64,000 bases of DNA from Gemmatimonadaceae bacterium (GTDB lineage: Bacteria > Gemmatimonadota > Gemmatimonadetes > Gemmatimonadales > Gemmatimonadaceae). Made by a program: the position numbers and the translations under genes. The stretch is taken from positions 1 to 64,000 of the forward strand of contig JANWIF010000147.1 in NCBI GenBank assembly GCA_025450035.1, written 5' to 3'. Positions 16,546 through 24,600 of this stretch are shown one piece after another; positions within the stretch are counted from its first letter, which is position 1, and each line of letters starts with the position of its first letter. A model generated the notes under the pieces. The model did no database searches and was not told the origin of the DNA. It saw only the letters and a program-made list of their open reading frames with translations.

Positions 16546-17145
16546 TCAACTCCCGCTGGGCGCCCCCGCCAGCCCGAGCGACTCGGCCGATGCACGCATC
16601 GCGTCGATCACAAACTGGATGTGCGTGTCCAAATCGACCTGGAGTTCCTCCGCCCCGCGAATGACATCCTCGCGACTCACGCCCCGCGCGAACGCCTTGT
16701 CCTTCATTTTCTTTCGCACCGAACGCGCGTCGACCTCGTGCACGCTTCGCGACGGTTTCACGAGCGCGGTGGCCGTGATGAGGCCGGTGAGCTCGTCCAC
16801 CGCGAACAGCGCGCGGGCCATGGCCGTGATACGCGGGACGCCGGTGTACGTGGCGTGGCCCAGGATGGCCTCTACGATGTCCGCCGGGTATCCGCGCGCG
16901 CGCAGCAGGCGTGCGCCTTCCGCCGGGTGCTCCGCGTCGGCGGCGTGGGCCGCGTTGGGGTATCGCTCGTAATCGAAGTCGTGCATGAGGCCGGTGAGCC
17001 CCCACCGATCGACATCGTCTCCAAAATGGGCGGCATAGCCGCGCATGGCGGATTCCACGGAGAGCATGTGCTTGCGTAACGATTCGCTCGCCGTGTACTC
17101 CTGCATGAGAGCGAGCGCGTCCGCGCGCGTGGGCAGATCGGTCAT
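16546..17145 (-). CDS. HD-domain hydrolase
   Basis: 199 aa from MTDLPTRADALALM; the track's 16 extra residues are Pro-rich upstream sequence. The HD metal site is seen in LRKHMLSVESAMRGYA, GLMHDFDYERYP, EHPAEGARLLRARGYP and AILGHATYTG. This family contains small phosphohydrolases (HDIG type) acting on nucleotides. The substrate is unknown. It is a single gene between the sigma operon and the drug-efflux operon. Confidence 0.8.
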   Translation of the reverse strand: MTDLPTRADALALMQEYTASESLRKHMLSVESAMRGYAAHFGDDVDRWGLTGLMHDFDYERYPNAAHAADAEHPAEGARLLRARGYPADIVEAILGHATYTGVPRITAMARALFAVDELTGLITATALVKPSRSVHEVDARSVRKKMKDKAFARGVSREDVIRGAEELQVDLDTHIQFVIDAMRASAESLGLAGAPSGS

Positions 17146-17242
17146 GGTCGTCGGCGGTGGACAGGGTGGATGCGCCCGTGATGCCGTGCGCATCGAAACT
17201 TACGAGCGGCGGGTGTCCAGACCAAGCCGATACTGCCGTGGG

Positions 17243-18091
17243 TCAGTGTACCGGACCCATCGATCCGCGCCCCTTTCCGGTCTTGAAGAGCAGCAGCAGC
17301 GGGAGCGCCGCGCAGAGGAGCAGCCCGCTCAGCACATAGATGCGCGAGAAGGCGAGCACGGAGGCCCGGGCGGTCACCTGACCGTCCAGCAGGGCCAGCG
17401 CCTGTTGGTGGGCGGCGATCGTGTTCATGCCCTTGCCGATCAGCCCGTGCGTGAGGGTCGTTATGCGGGTCATCGTCGCCGGGTCGCCGGACACGACGTG
17501 CTCCACCAGCGAGGCGCGATGCTGCGCCGTGTACCGCGTGAGCAGCGTCGCCATGGTGGCAATGCCTAACGAGCCGCCGAGCTGGCGGGTGAGGTTGAAC
17601 ATCCCCGTCCCCGGCGCCAGGTGCGCGTCGTCGAGCTCGGCCATCGTGGCGTTGGTCAGCGGCACGAAAATCAATCCGAGGCCCACGCCGCGGGCCACGA
17701 GTGGCCAGAACATGTCCTGTGCGCCCGCGTCCATCGACAGGCGCGACAACATCCACATCGACAACAGGAAGAGCAGCGTGCCGCCGGCGACGGTGAGCCG
17801 CGCGTCGAGTCGGTTGGCGTTCCGCCCAACGACGGCCATGGTGACCGCGGACGCGAGCGCGCCCGGCAAGATGCTCCTGCCCGTCTGCCATGCGGTCATA
17901 CCGTGCAGGGACTGCAGAAAGATGGGGAGCACGAACACCGACCCGTACAGCGCTACGCCCAGGAGCGCAGCGACCGGCACTCGCCGGTCCGCGCACGCCT
18001 CCGGCGACGGGTGCGAGGGTCGCTGCCATGGAACGCGCCAGTGAGAAGGTGAGAGAGTTAGGCGATGAGGACAGCGGGGGGGGGCCGGCAC
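17243..18091 (-). pseudogene. Truncated EmrB/QacA-type MFS drug transporter (C-terminal half only)
   Basis: From about residue 36 (RRVPVAALLGVALYGSVFVLPIFLQ) the ORF matches the second half of a 14-helix DHA2 transporter, with VARGVGLGLIFVPLTNATMAEL, GTGMFNLTRQLGGSLGIA and the final helices. The first half (roughly 250 residues with motif A and the proton-coupling helices) is missing. The 35 residues before the match (MPAPPRCPHRLTLSPSH...) are not transporter-like, and only 12 bp separate this ORF from emrA, so no room remains for it. A run of nine G lies at the junction (about 18076-18084). The gene is probably inactive through deletion, or the assembly collapsed here. Confidence 0.75.
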
Positions 18092-18103
18092 GGACCCCGC
18101 CGC

Positions 18104-19237
18104 TCACCCCGTCTTCACGTGCGCGACCACGGACAGGCCCGGCCGCAGCGGACGCTGCACGCCGCAGCCCTTGGTAATCTCCACGCGCACCGGGACGCGC
18201 TGCACGACCTTGGTGAAGTTGCCGGTCGCGTTGTCCGGCGGCAGCAGCGCAAACTTGGCACCGGTGGCGGCGCTCAAACTCTGCACGCGTCCTTCGGCGG
18301 TGCACCCGGGGTACGCGTCGATGTCGATCGTGACCGGCTGCCCAACGCGCATGTCGGCCAGCTGCGTTTCCTTGAAGTTGGCCGTGACCCACGCGCCCGT
18401 GTCGGCCACCACGGACATCAACATCTGACCCGGCTGTAGCAGCTGACCGAGTTCGACGAGCTTCTTCGACACCGTACCGCTCACCGGCGCGGTGATGGTC
18501 GTGTAGCTGAGCTGCAGTTTGGCGTCCTCGAGCACCGCTTGCGCGCCTTCCATGCGTGCCTGGGCCATGCCCACACCCGCGACCGCGCTGGTGACCCCAG
18601 CACCGGCCGCCGCCGCTTGTCGCACAACGGCCTCGAGGTCCGCGCTCGCCGCGTCGGCCGCCGTCTGCGCCGCGTCGAGTTGCTGCTGCGAAGCGATCTG
18701 CTTGGCCACCAACTCCTTCATGCGGGTCAGATCTGAAAGCGCTTGCTCCTGGCGCGCGCGCGCGCCAGCAATCTGTGCATCCTGCGCCGCGTGCTGGCTC
18801 GTGGCCGTGACCACCGCAGCGCTCGCCTGTCCCGGGACCCGCACCGAGCCGGCCGCAAACCGGGTCGCCGAAAGGTTCGCCTCGGCCTGCGCCACGCGCA
18901 CCTTGTACTCGTCGGCGTCGATCGTGGCGAGCGTCTGGCCACCCTTAACCGAATCGTTGTCCTGGACGAGGACAGCGTTCACGTACCCGCCGACTTTGGC
19001 GAGCACCGGAATGATGTGTCCGTCCACCTGAGCGTCGTCGGTGCTCTCGTGGACGCGCGAGTACAAGTATGTCTTGACGCCCCACACGAGCGCCGCCAGC
19101 ACCGCCAGCCCGACGATCGGGATCACGAACTTGCGTCGTGAGTTCGCGGCGCCTTCCCCGCCCGCCGGATTGTCGGGTGTGCCGGACTCGTCAGCCGCCT
19201 GCGGTTCGGTCACTTCATCAGCCATCGTAGTAGCCAT
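18104..19237 (-). CDS. emrA: EmrA-type membrane fusion protein
   Basis: 377 aa. An N-terminal cytoplasmic tail and one membrane helix (FVIPIVGLAVLAALVWGVKTYLY) are followed by STDDAQVDGHIIPVLAKVGGYV, the EmrA/HlyD_D23 lipoyl half, a long helical hairpin (about 100-235, Ala/Gln rich) and VVADTGAWVTANFKETQLADMRVG. It should connect an EmrB pump to TolC. AGGAAA precedes the ATG. The adjacent emrB is truncated, so the tripartite pump is incomplete at this locus. Confidence 0.9.
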   Translation of the reverse strand: MATTMADEVTEPQAADESGTPDNPAGGEGAANSRRKFVIPIVGLAVLAALVWGVKTYLYSRVHESTDDAQVDGHIIPVLAKVGGYVNAVLVQDNDSVKGGQTLATIDADEYKVRVAQAEANLSATRFAAGSVRVPGQASAAVVTATSQHAAQDAQIAGARARQEQALSDLTRMKELVAKQIASQQQLDAAQTAADAASADLEAVVRQAAAAGAGVTSAVAGVGMAQARMEGAQAVLEDAKLQLSYTTITAPVSGTVSKKLVELGQLLQPGQMLMSVVADTGAWVTANFKETQLADMRVGQPVTIDIDAYPGCTAEGRVQSLSAATGAKFALLPPDNATGNFTKVVQRVPVRVEITKGCGVQRPLRPGLSVVAHVKTG

Positions 19238-19303
19238 GATCAGTTTCCTCGAATATCCAGTACGAAATCCGTGCGTTGTCGGGTGGTGTACGTGCGGACA
19301 TGG

Positions 19304-20674
19304 TCACGGCAGGGATGTGACCGCGCCCAGCGCGCGCGCGAGCCCTACGCGGGCTGATTGATACGATGCGAGCGCGTCCACCAGCTGCGTGCGTGCACTG
19401 TTGAGCGTGAGTGAGGCAGTGATGACGTCCAGATTCCCCGACACACCGGCGCGGAAGCGATCTCGTGCTTGTGCCACTTCCTGTTCGATGAGCCGGAGCT
19501 GCTCGCGCGCCGCGTCCACCGCCTCGTGTGACGAAGTGAGGTCGAGGAGCGCGCCGCGCACTTCGATCGCCGTCTGCTGGCGCAAGTCGCGCAGCCGGAC
19601 GTCGATCTCGCGCACGCGCGCCTGCTGCTCATCGACGCGCCCCTCGCGGCGCAGACCATCGAACACCGGGACGCTCACCTGCACGCCCCATTGATAGGTA
19701 TTGAGTTTGTTGCCGCCGTTGGTCCCGAGAAATCCTTCATCGCCGAAGGCCGTGAGGGACGGGAGCCGCTCGGCGCGAATGGCGTTTGCCGTTTGTCGTG
19801 CGGCGAGCAACTGCTGCTCGGCCGCGCGGAGGTCCGGCCGCTGTTCGAGCGCGCGGGCGATGGCTTCCTGCTCGTTAGGCAGGGTGTCCGTCATGGCGAG
19901 CGCACTCAACGAGTCCGCGAGCCGCACATGGGCATCGAGGGGCAAGCCGAGAGCGCGAAGGAGGTCCAGGCGCGCCCGGTCGCGCTCGGCGCGCGCCGCG
20001 ATGAGCTGCGCGCGGACGGCCGCCACCTGCGCCTCGGCCCGCGTCACGTCCAGCGCCACACCCACACCAGCGGTCAGTTGGTCGCGAGCGATGCCGAGCA
20101 GCGAATCGGCGAGCACCGAGTCTGCCGTGCGCGCGCTCAGCTGCGCGTCGGCGCGTTGCGCCCGCAGGTACGCCAGCGCCGCCACCGACGCCGCTTGCTC
20201 CGCCGCATCGTTGGCTACCGCCGAGCCCGCCACCGCTGCCGTGCGGGCGCTTCTCACGCGGCTCAGCGCTGCCCAGTCGAAGATGGTCTGGGACAACCTC
20301 GCGCGCGCATCGATGGTGTTCACGGGGCCGAGGAGCTGCCCGCCGGGATCAAACCCGGGGAGGCTGAACCCGAAGGTCGCGGTGTTGATGACGGTGCCGT
20401 GCTCCTGCACGTATGCCGACGCGTTAGGCAGCAGGTCGCTGCGCGCTTGGATGATGCGGGCCGTGGCCTGATCGGCCTCGTACCGCGCTTCCTGCGCTGC
20501 CGCGTTGCCGTGCGCCGCGAGGCGAGCGGCGTCGCCCAGCGTGAGCGGACGGGCGAGCATCGTATCGAGGGCATCCTGCGCACCGGCTGCGCAGGCTGAC
20601 GTGGCGGCTGCGACGCCGAGGCCTACGATGAACACGGCGCTACGGCGCCGAAGCAAACGATGGTGCACGATCAT
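19304..20674 (-). CDS. TolC-family outer-membrane efflux protein
   Basis: 456 aa from MIVHHRLLRRRS; the ATG overlaps the tetR stop (ATGA) and the track's 50-residue extension overlaps tetR. A signal sequence (AVFIVGLGVAAATSACAAGAQ) precedes two OEP repeats (PLTLGDAARLAAHGNAAAQEARYEADQ, ARDQLTAGVGVALDVTRAEAQVAAV, ARDRFRAGVSGNLDVITASLTL). It is the exit duct of the EmrA-type system that follows it. Confidence 0.9.
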   Translation of the reverse strand: MIVHHRLLRRRSAVFIVGLGVAAATSACAAGAQDALDTMLARPLTLGDAARLAAHGNAAAQEARYEADQATARIIQARSDLLPNASAYVQEHGTVINTATFGFSLPGFDPGGQLLGPVNTIDARARLSQTIFDWAALSRVRSARTAAVAGSAVANDAAEQAASVAALAYLRAQRADAQLSARTADSVLADSLLGIARDQLTAGVGVALDVTRAEAQVAAVRAQLIAARAERDRARLDLLRALGLPLDAHVRLADSLSALAMTDTLPNEQEAIARALEQRPDLRAAEQQLLAARQTANAIRAERLPSLTAFGDEGFLGTNGGNKLNTYQWGVQVSVPVFDGLRREGRVDEQQARVREIDVRLRDLRQQTAIEVRGALLDLTSSHEAVDAAREQLRLIEQEVAQARDRFRAGVSGNLDVITASLTLNSARTQLVDALASYQSARVGLARALGAVTSLP

Positions 20675-21357
20675 TCCTGCGCTCCCGCGGTGGAGTCGAG
20701 TGGCCGGGGCCGGGGAGCTGTCTCCTTGCGCACCGCACCGAAGAAAAAATCGAGGATCTGCGCAAGCACATCCTCGTCCGTCAGATGCGCGACGAACGGA
20801 ATCCGTTCCCGTTGTGCGCACCACACGCCATGATTCAGGATGATCGCCTGGAACATGCGGGCGGCGACGTCCTCGTCCATTTCACGAAATTCGCCAGTGG
20901 CGACGCCATCACGAAGAATGCCGGCGACGACGTTCATGTTCCGAATTGGCACTTCTTGTACGAAGAACTGCATCAAGGCTGGGAAATTGTGCAGCTCGCC
21001 CATGGCCAAGCGGTGGAGCTTCCCGAACATCGGGGAGCGTATGTAACGCCAGACCGAGAGCGCGTAATCGCGGAGCTGATCGGTGGCTGATGAGCTCGTT
21101 GCTGTGGCCTGCGCCTGCGCTTGGACGATGGTTTCGCCGACCAGCTGGCGGATCATCTCGCAGAACAACGCTTCCTTGTTGGGGAAGTAGAGGTAGATGG
21201 TGCCTTTGGAGACACCGGCGCGTTTGGCAATGTCTTCGAGTCGAGCGGCAGCGAGTCCGCGTTCGCCGAAGACATCGGCCGCCGCATCAATGATTTGGCG
21301 CGGGCGTTCCTCTGGCAGGCGGCGCCAGCGCGGCTCGTCGGAGGTTGGGTTGATCAT
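20671..21357 (-). CDS. TetR-family regulator of the EmrA/TolC operon
   Basis: 228 aa. The N-terminal helix-turn-helix is standard (RQIIDAAADVFGERGLAAARLEDIAKRAGVSKGTIYLYFPNKEALF). The C-terminal ligand domain (TetR_C_33-like, PALMQFFVQEVPIRNMNVVAGILRDGV) is divergent as usual. It is first in the operon, with its stop overlapping tolC. Two palindromes of TetR-operator type lie just upstream, so it probably represses its own operon until a drug binds. Confidence 0.9.
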   Translation of the reverse strand: MINPTSDEPRWRRLPEERPRQIIDAAADVFGERGLAAARLEDIAKRAGVSKGTIYLYFPNKEALFCEMIRQLVGETIVQAQAQATATSSSATDQLRDYALSVWRYIRSPMFGKLHRLAMGELHNFPALMQFFVQEVPIRNMNVVAGILRDGVATGEFREMDEDVAARMFQAIILNHGVWCAQRERIPFVAHLTDEDVLAQILDFFFGAVRKETAPRPRPLDSTAGAQE

Positions 21358-21373
21358 AGGGCGACCACGCTAA

Positions 21374-21393
21374 ATAAACGGCCGGTCGGTTAT
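21374..21393. promoter_or_regulatory. Putative TetR operator 1
   Basis: ATAAACGGCCGGTCGGTTAT is an imperfect 20-bp palindrome (ATAA-x-CG-x-CCGG-x-CG-x-TTAT) 17 bp upstream of the tetR ATG. It shares the CGGTC core with operator 2. The position would block tetR operon transcription. Confidence 0.6.
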
Positions 21394-21437
21394 ATAGTTT
21401 CAAGCGAGAAAAAACGGCACCAAAGGCGCCGGTAATA

Positions 21438-21451
21438 ACTGAACGGTCAGT
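21438..21451. promoter_or_regulatory. Putative TetR operator 2
   Basis: ACTGAACGGTCAGT is a near-perfect 14-bp palindrome with AT-rich flanks (ATA before, AAT after). ACTGACCGTTCAGT-like sequences are common TetR/AcrR-type targets. It lies 80 bp upstream of tetR and on the promoter side of the divergent membrane-protein gene, so it could affect both. Confidence 0.6.
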
Positions 21452-21650
21452 AATATTGTTGAAATGTCTGTTGAAGTCAATGGCCGCCGCGGTCGAGGCA
21501 AAGCTCGTTCGCGAAGCTGATGCCGGCGGGGGAGGGTCGGCCGCGTGTCTTGCCGACGCAATCGTCGTCCTGCATCATAGCCCGCGCGTTAGTCAAGACC
21601 CCGCCCTCCTGTCCGCTGCCCAACGCCGCTTCGACCAGAGTCCCTTGCGA

Positions 21651-22442
21651 ATGTCGACACCAGCGCTTCGTGCCCGAACGGCGTTCGAGATCATTGATGC
21701 TGCCATCCAGCTGTTCCGCCAGCACTACGCCACGTTTGTGATGCTCGGTGCCGTGGGCGGCGTGCCACTCTGGATCCTGCTATGGACCAGTGGGTTTCTG
21801 AATATGGTGGGCAGCTTTCAACCCGGCGCGACACCAACCTTGGCGGCGTTGAATCTCAACTTCGTCACATTCTTTCTCTTGTTCCTCGGGGGCTACATCT
21901 GGTCGTATCTGGTAAACTGCGCATTCGTGGTCGCGGCATCGGACGCGTATCTGGTCGGCACTGTAGACTCGGTCCGGGCGCTTCGTATCGCATTCGCCCA
22001 CGGGTTGACACTGATCCTGGCCCTCGTTCTTTGGTCTGTCGCGACGGTAATTGGTGCCTGCTTGCTGTTCTTTCCAATGTTCTATGTGCTGGCCCGCTAC
22101 TTCGGCGTCCTTCCTGCCATCGTCTTGGAGGGTAAGGGGCCCGTCGAATCATTTCATCGATCGCGGGACCTGTCGAAAGACTACAAGTGGCGCATCCTTG
22201 GCACGGTCGTGCTTGCGTTCCTGATGTTCGCGATCGTCATCGGCACGCTTCAGGCGTTGGTGGGTCTCCTTCCCGTGCCGCAGACGGCGAGGTTGCTCCT
22301 GAACGCGGTCGCGCAGCTCTTTGTTCAGCCGATCGTGACCATTGTGCTGACGCTGCTCTATTACGACCAACGCATTCGTAAAGAGGGCTTCGACCTGGAA
22401 CTGCTGGCGCAGAATCTCACGCCGGCGCCGGCGCCCGGCTAA
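21651..22442 (+). CDS. Multi-pass membrane protein of unknown function
   Basis: 263 aa from MSTPALRARTAFEIIDAA. The track's 65-residue extension runs through the tetR control region and lacks protein-like character. About five to six hydrophobic segments alternate with short loops (TFVMLGAVGGVPLWILLW, FVTFFLLFLGGYIWSYLV, LTLILALVLWSVATVIGACLLFFPMFYVLARY, ILGTVVLAFLMFAIVIG), ending in a short cytoplasmic tail. The pattern recalls YciC/UPF0259 or GDPD-type membrane domains, but I see no catalytic motif. Confidence 0.6.
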   Translation: MSTPALRARTAFEIIDAAIQLFRQHYATFVMLGAVGGVPLWILLWTSGFLNMVGSFQPGATPTLAALNLNFVTFFLLFLGGYIWSYLVNCAFVVAASDAYLVGTVDSVRALRIAFAHGLTLILALVLWSVATVIGACLLFFPMFYVLARYFGVLPAIVLEGKGPVESFHRSRDLSKDYKWRILGTVVLAFLMFAIVIGTLQALVGLLPVPQTARLLLNAVAQLFVQPIVTIVLTLLYYDQRIRKEGFDLELLAQNLTPAPAPG

Positions 22443-22474
22443 CGCCACGACCGAACGGCGGCCCGGCTCTGGGG

Positions 22475-22521
22475 GACACGACGAGGGAGCGCGGCATCAT
22501 GCCGCGCTCCCTCGTCGCGTC
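22475..22521. terminator. Long perfect-stem hairpin, probable bidirectional terminator
   Basis: GACACGACGAGGGAGCGCGGCAT, a single C, then ATGCCGCGCTCCCTCGTCGCGTC: a 23-bp inverted repeat with one mismatch and almost no spacer. It sits between the stop of the plus-strand membrane protein and the stop of the minus-strand small protein, where both transcripts should end. There is no U-tract, so it may act as an RNA 3'-end stabiliser or a cruciform rather than a classic terminator. Confidence 0.6.
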
Positions 22522-22576
22522 AGTCTACCGTCCTTCTACCGTTAGGCCGTGGGACAGCGGCGCCCGCCGCCGCAAC

Positions 22577-22729
22577 TCACTGCGTGGCGGTTGCGGTCGC
22601 GTCGGCCTTGCCGGCGTAGTGATGATTGGTCAGCAACACGATGCCGTACAGCACACACGCCAGCACGATTGCGCCGACGATCAGGCCGGTGAATCCTGCT
22701 CTCTTGTCTCCGGGGAGTGGGGCTGCCAT
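22577..22729 (-). CDS. Small single-helix membrane protein
   Basis: 50 aa from MAAPLPGDKRAGF, preceded by GGAGACC at good spacing. One membrane helix (FTGLIVGAIVLACVLYGIVLLTN) and a short polar tail (HHYAGKADATATATQ). No family is recognised. The strong ribosome site and clean start support a real gene, possibly a subunit or regulator of a membrane complex. Confidence 0.65.
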   Translation of the reverse strand: MAAPLPGDKRAGFTGLIVGAIVLACVLYGIVLLTNHHYAGKADATATATQ

Positions 22730-22812
22730 GCTCTGGTCTCCAAGTGATGGACATGTAGGACCGCAGGTTCGCTCCGGTATTCGCGGTGCCGGCACGTCCT
22801 CGTACGCTTCGG

Positions 22813-23274
22813 TTAGTGCACGCGCACACTCGTCATCGTGTCGTTCGGCTGGATCTGCTTCATCACGTCAAGTCCGCGCGTGATCTTGCCGAACACCGTA
22901 TGGACGCCGTTCAAGTGCTTCGTGCTCTGCTCACTCAACACCATGAAGAACTGGCTGCCACCGGTGTCCTTGCCCGCATGCGCCATCGAGAGCGAGCCCA
23001 CCTCGTGCGTTCGCGGGTTGCCTCGTGTCTCGCACTTGATGGTCCAGCCGGGCCCGCCGGTACCGATGCGCCGATCCCCAACGGGCAGGTCGCGCGACAG
23101 CGGATCGCCGCCCTGCACCACGAAATCGGGGATCACCCGGTGAAACTTCACGCCATCATAGAACTTGCTGTTCGCCAACTTCTCGAAATTCGCCACGGTG
23201 CCCGGTGCCTCCGCGTCAAACAACTCGGCGACAATGGTTCCCCGATTCGTTTCTATAGTCGCAGTCTTGGACAT
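22813..23274 (-). CDS. Cyclophilin-type peptidyl-prolyl cis-trans isomerase
   Basis: 153 aa from [15 protein letters not shown]. Cyclophilin motifs are clear: [58 protein letters not shown] and [19 protein letters not shown]. The catalytic Arg is in FHRVI. There is no signal peptide, so it is a cytoplasmic folding enzyme. No Shine-Dalgarno sequence precedes the ATG; instead the leader is CA-rich and can pair with an upstream GT-rich arm (see the repeat at 23279-23371). Confidence 0.95.
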   Translation of the reverse strand: MSKTATIETNRGTIVAELFDAEAPGTVANFEKLANSKFYDGVKFHRVIPDFVVQGGDPLSRDLPVGDRRIGTGGPGWTIKCETRGNPRTHEVGSLSMAHAGKDTGGSQFFMVLSEQSTKHLNGVHTVFGKITRGLDVMKQIQPNDTMTSVRVH

Positions 23275-23278
23275 GCTT

Positions 23279-23371
23279 GGCTGGTGGTTGGTATTGGTTC
23301 TTGATAGTTGGTTATTGGCAGTTGGTCGCCTATCGCTACATCCGCTCAGCCACCGACCACCAACCACCAGC
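23279..23371. repeat. CA/GT-rich inverted repeat in the leader of the cyclophilin gene
   Basis: GGCTGGTGGTTGGTATTGGTTC... on the left and ACCAACCACCAGC on the right form 13-bp perfect arms (23280-23292 and 23359-23371), with further TTGG/CCAA pairing inside. On the minus strand the CCAAC-rich arm abuts the cyclophilin ATG. A sequence of the same kind is found at 28532-28640. Confidence 0.75.
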
Positions 23372-23398
23372 TAACCATAGTACGGCTCCCCCTCCGGC

Positions 23399-23878
23399 TC
23401 AATCACTCGTCGCAATTCGATTAACTATCTCCCACTCGGGTTCGGTCACGGGCTGGACCGACAGCCGGCTGCCGCGTTTCAGCAGGACCATCTGCGCCAA
23501 GCCACGCTCGGCGCGCAGGCGCTCAAGCGTCAGCGGGTGAGGGAACGGCTTCACGGCGCGAATGTCCACCATGTACCAGGTCGGCTTCTTCAGGTCGCTT
23601 TTCGGATCGAAGTGGTGCGAATGCGAGTCGAACGCCGTGTCGTCGGGGTAGCCTGCCCGCACGATCTCGCACACGCCCATGATGGCTGTTGGGTCGGCGC
23701 TCGAGTGGTAGAAGAACGCGAGATCGCTCGTGCGCATGTCGTCGCGCATGAAATTTCTGGCCTGAAAATTCCGGACACCATCCCAGGACGTCGTGCGCTT
23801 GGGTGCGGTCCAGAGATCGTTCCACGAGAAGGCTGACGGCTCCGACTTGAGGAGCCAGTATCGACGGTGAGCGGTCAT
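23399..23878 (-). CDS. EVE-domain protein (YTH/PUA-like fold)
   Basis: 159 aa from MTAHRRYWLLKSEPSAFSW, the standard EVE N-terminus, followed by WDGVRNFQARNFMRDDMRTSDLAFFYHS and GVCEIVRAGYPD, the modified-base pocket region. EVE proteins bind modified nucleotides in RNA or DNA and are often linked with restriction or RNA-quality functions. The ATG overlaps the endonuclease III stop (ATGA), so DNA repair is the operon context. Confidence 0.9.
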   Translation of the reverse strand: MTAHRRYWLLKSEPSAFSWNDLWTAPKRTTSWDGVRNFQARNFMRDDMRTSDLAFFYHSSADPTAIMGVCEIVRAGYPDDTAFDSHSHHFDPKSDLKKPTWYMVDIRAVKPFPHPLTLERLRAERGLAQMVLLKRGSRLSVQPVTEPEWEIVNRIATSD

Positions 23879-24600
23879 ACGCGTGATGATGGGCAGAGGT
23901 CGTTGAGTATGCAACGTTCGCATTTCGGCACGCGCGCCACGCACACGCGGCGCCCGTGTTCGATGAGCAGGTGCGACAGCATGGTCCACCGTTCGCGCGG
24001 GAAGAGGGGCATCAGGTCGCGCTCGATCTTCACGGCATCGGTCTCTCGCGTTAGGCCCAGGAGCTTGGACAATCGCGCCACGTGAGTGTCCACCACGATG
24101 CCGTCGTTGGTGTCGAAGGCGTTGCCGAGGACCACGTTCGCCGTCTTTCGCCCAACGCCGGGCAGGGCGGTGAGCTCCTCCATCGTGCGCGGCACGCCGC
24201 CATGGTGCCGCTCGACGAGTGCCGCGGCCATGCCGAGGAGGTTCTTCGCTTTGCTGCGGAAGAATCCCGTGCTCCTGATGAGCGACTCGAGCGTGTCGCG
24301 ATCGGCCGCCGCCAGCGCGGCGGCGTTCGGATATTTCGCAAACAACGACGGCGTGACCATGTTCACTCGGACGTCGGTGCACTGCGCGCTCAGGATGGTC
24401 GCGACGAGCAGCTCGTACGCGTTGCGGAAATTGAGCGCGCAGCGGGCGCCGGGGTATTCTTCCGCCAGCCGGCGATAGTATTCCGCCGCCACTTCCGGGG
24501 TTGCACGACGCGCCGGGCGACGCGATGTCGCGGCGCGCGGTTGCTTTGCCGCGCCTCGAACGGGCGTCGCGCGCTTGCGGGCTCCGTTAGGCTTTGGCAA
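23875..24600 (-). CDS. nth: Endonuclease III (DNA glycosylase/AP lyase)
   Basis: 241 aa with a basic N-terminal tail of about 35 residues, longer than in E. coli Nth. The core has LLVATILSAQCTDVRVN, the helix-hairpin-helix LPGVGRKTANVVLGNAF with the catalytic Lys, VVDTHVARLSKLLGL with the catalytic Asp, and a C-terminal [4Fe-4S] loop C-x6-C-x2-C-x5-C (CVARVPKCERCILNDLC). It removes oxidised pyrimidines. The start is a TTG overlapping the polX stop by 14 bp; a start further in cannot be excluded, since the first 30 residues are not conserved. Confidence 0.95.
   Translation of the reverse strand: MPKPNGARKRATPVRGAAKQPRAATSRRPARRATPEVAAEYYRRLAEEYPGARCALNFRNAYELLVATILSAQCTDVRVNMVTPSLFAKYPNAAALAAADRDTLESLIRSTGFFRSKAKNLLGMAAALVERHHGGVPRTMEELTALPGVGRKTANVVLGNAFDTNDGIVVDTHVARLSKLLGLTRETDAVKIERDLMPLFPRERWTMLSHLLIEHGRRVCVARVPKCERCILNDLCPSSRV

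Noticed and set aside
18076-18084. Nine-G homopolymer as a phase-variation switch
   Set aside because: It lies outside any convincing reading frame, next to a deleted transporter. It more likely marks a deletion or assembly problem.
17142-18392. 416-aa ORF overlapping the EmrB remnant
   Set aside because: A shifted frame of the transporter and EmrA genes with no hydrophobic pattern.
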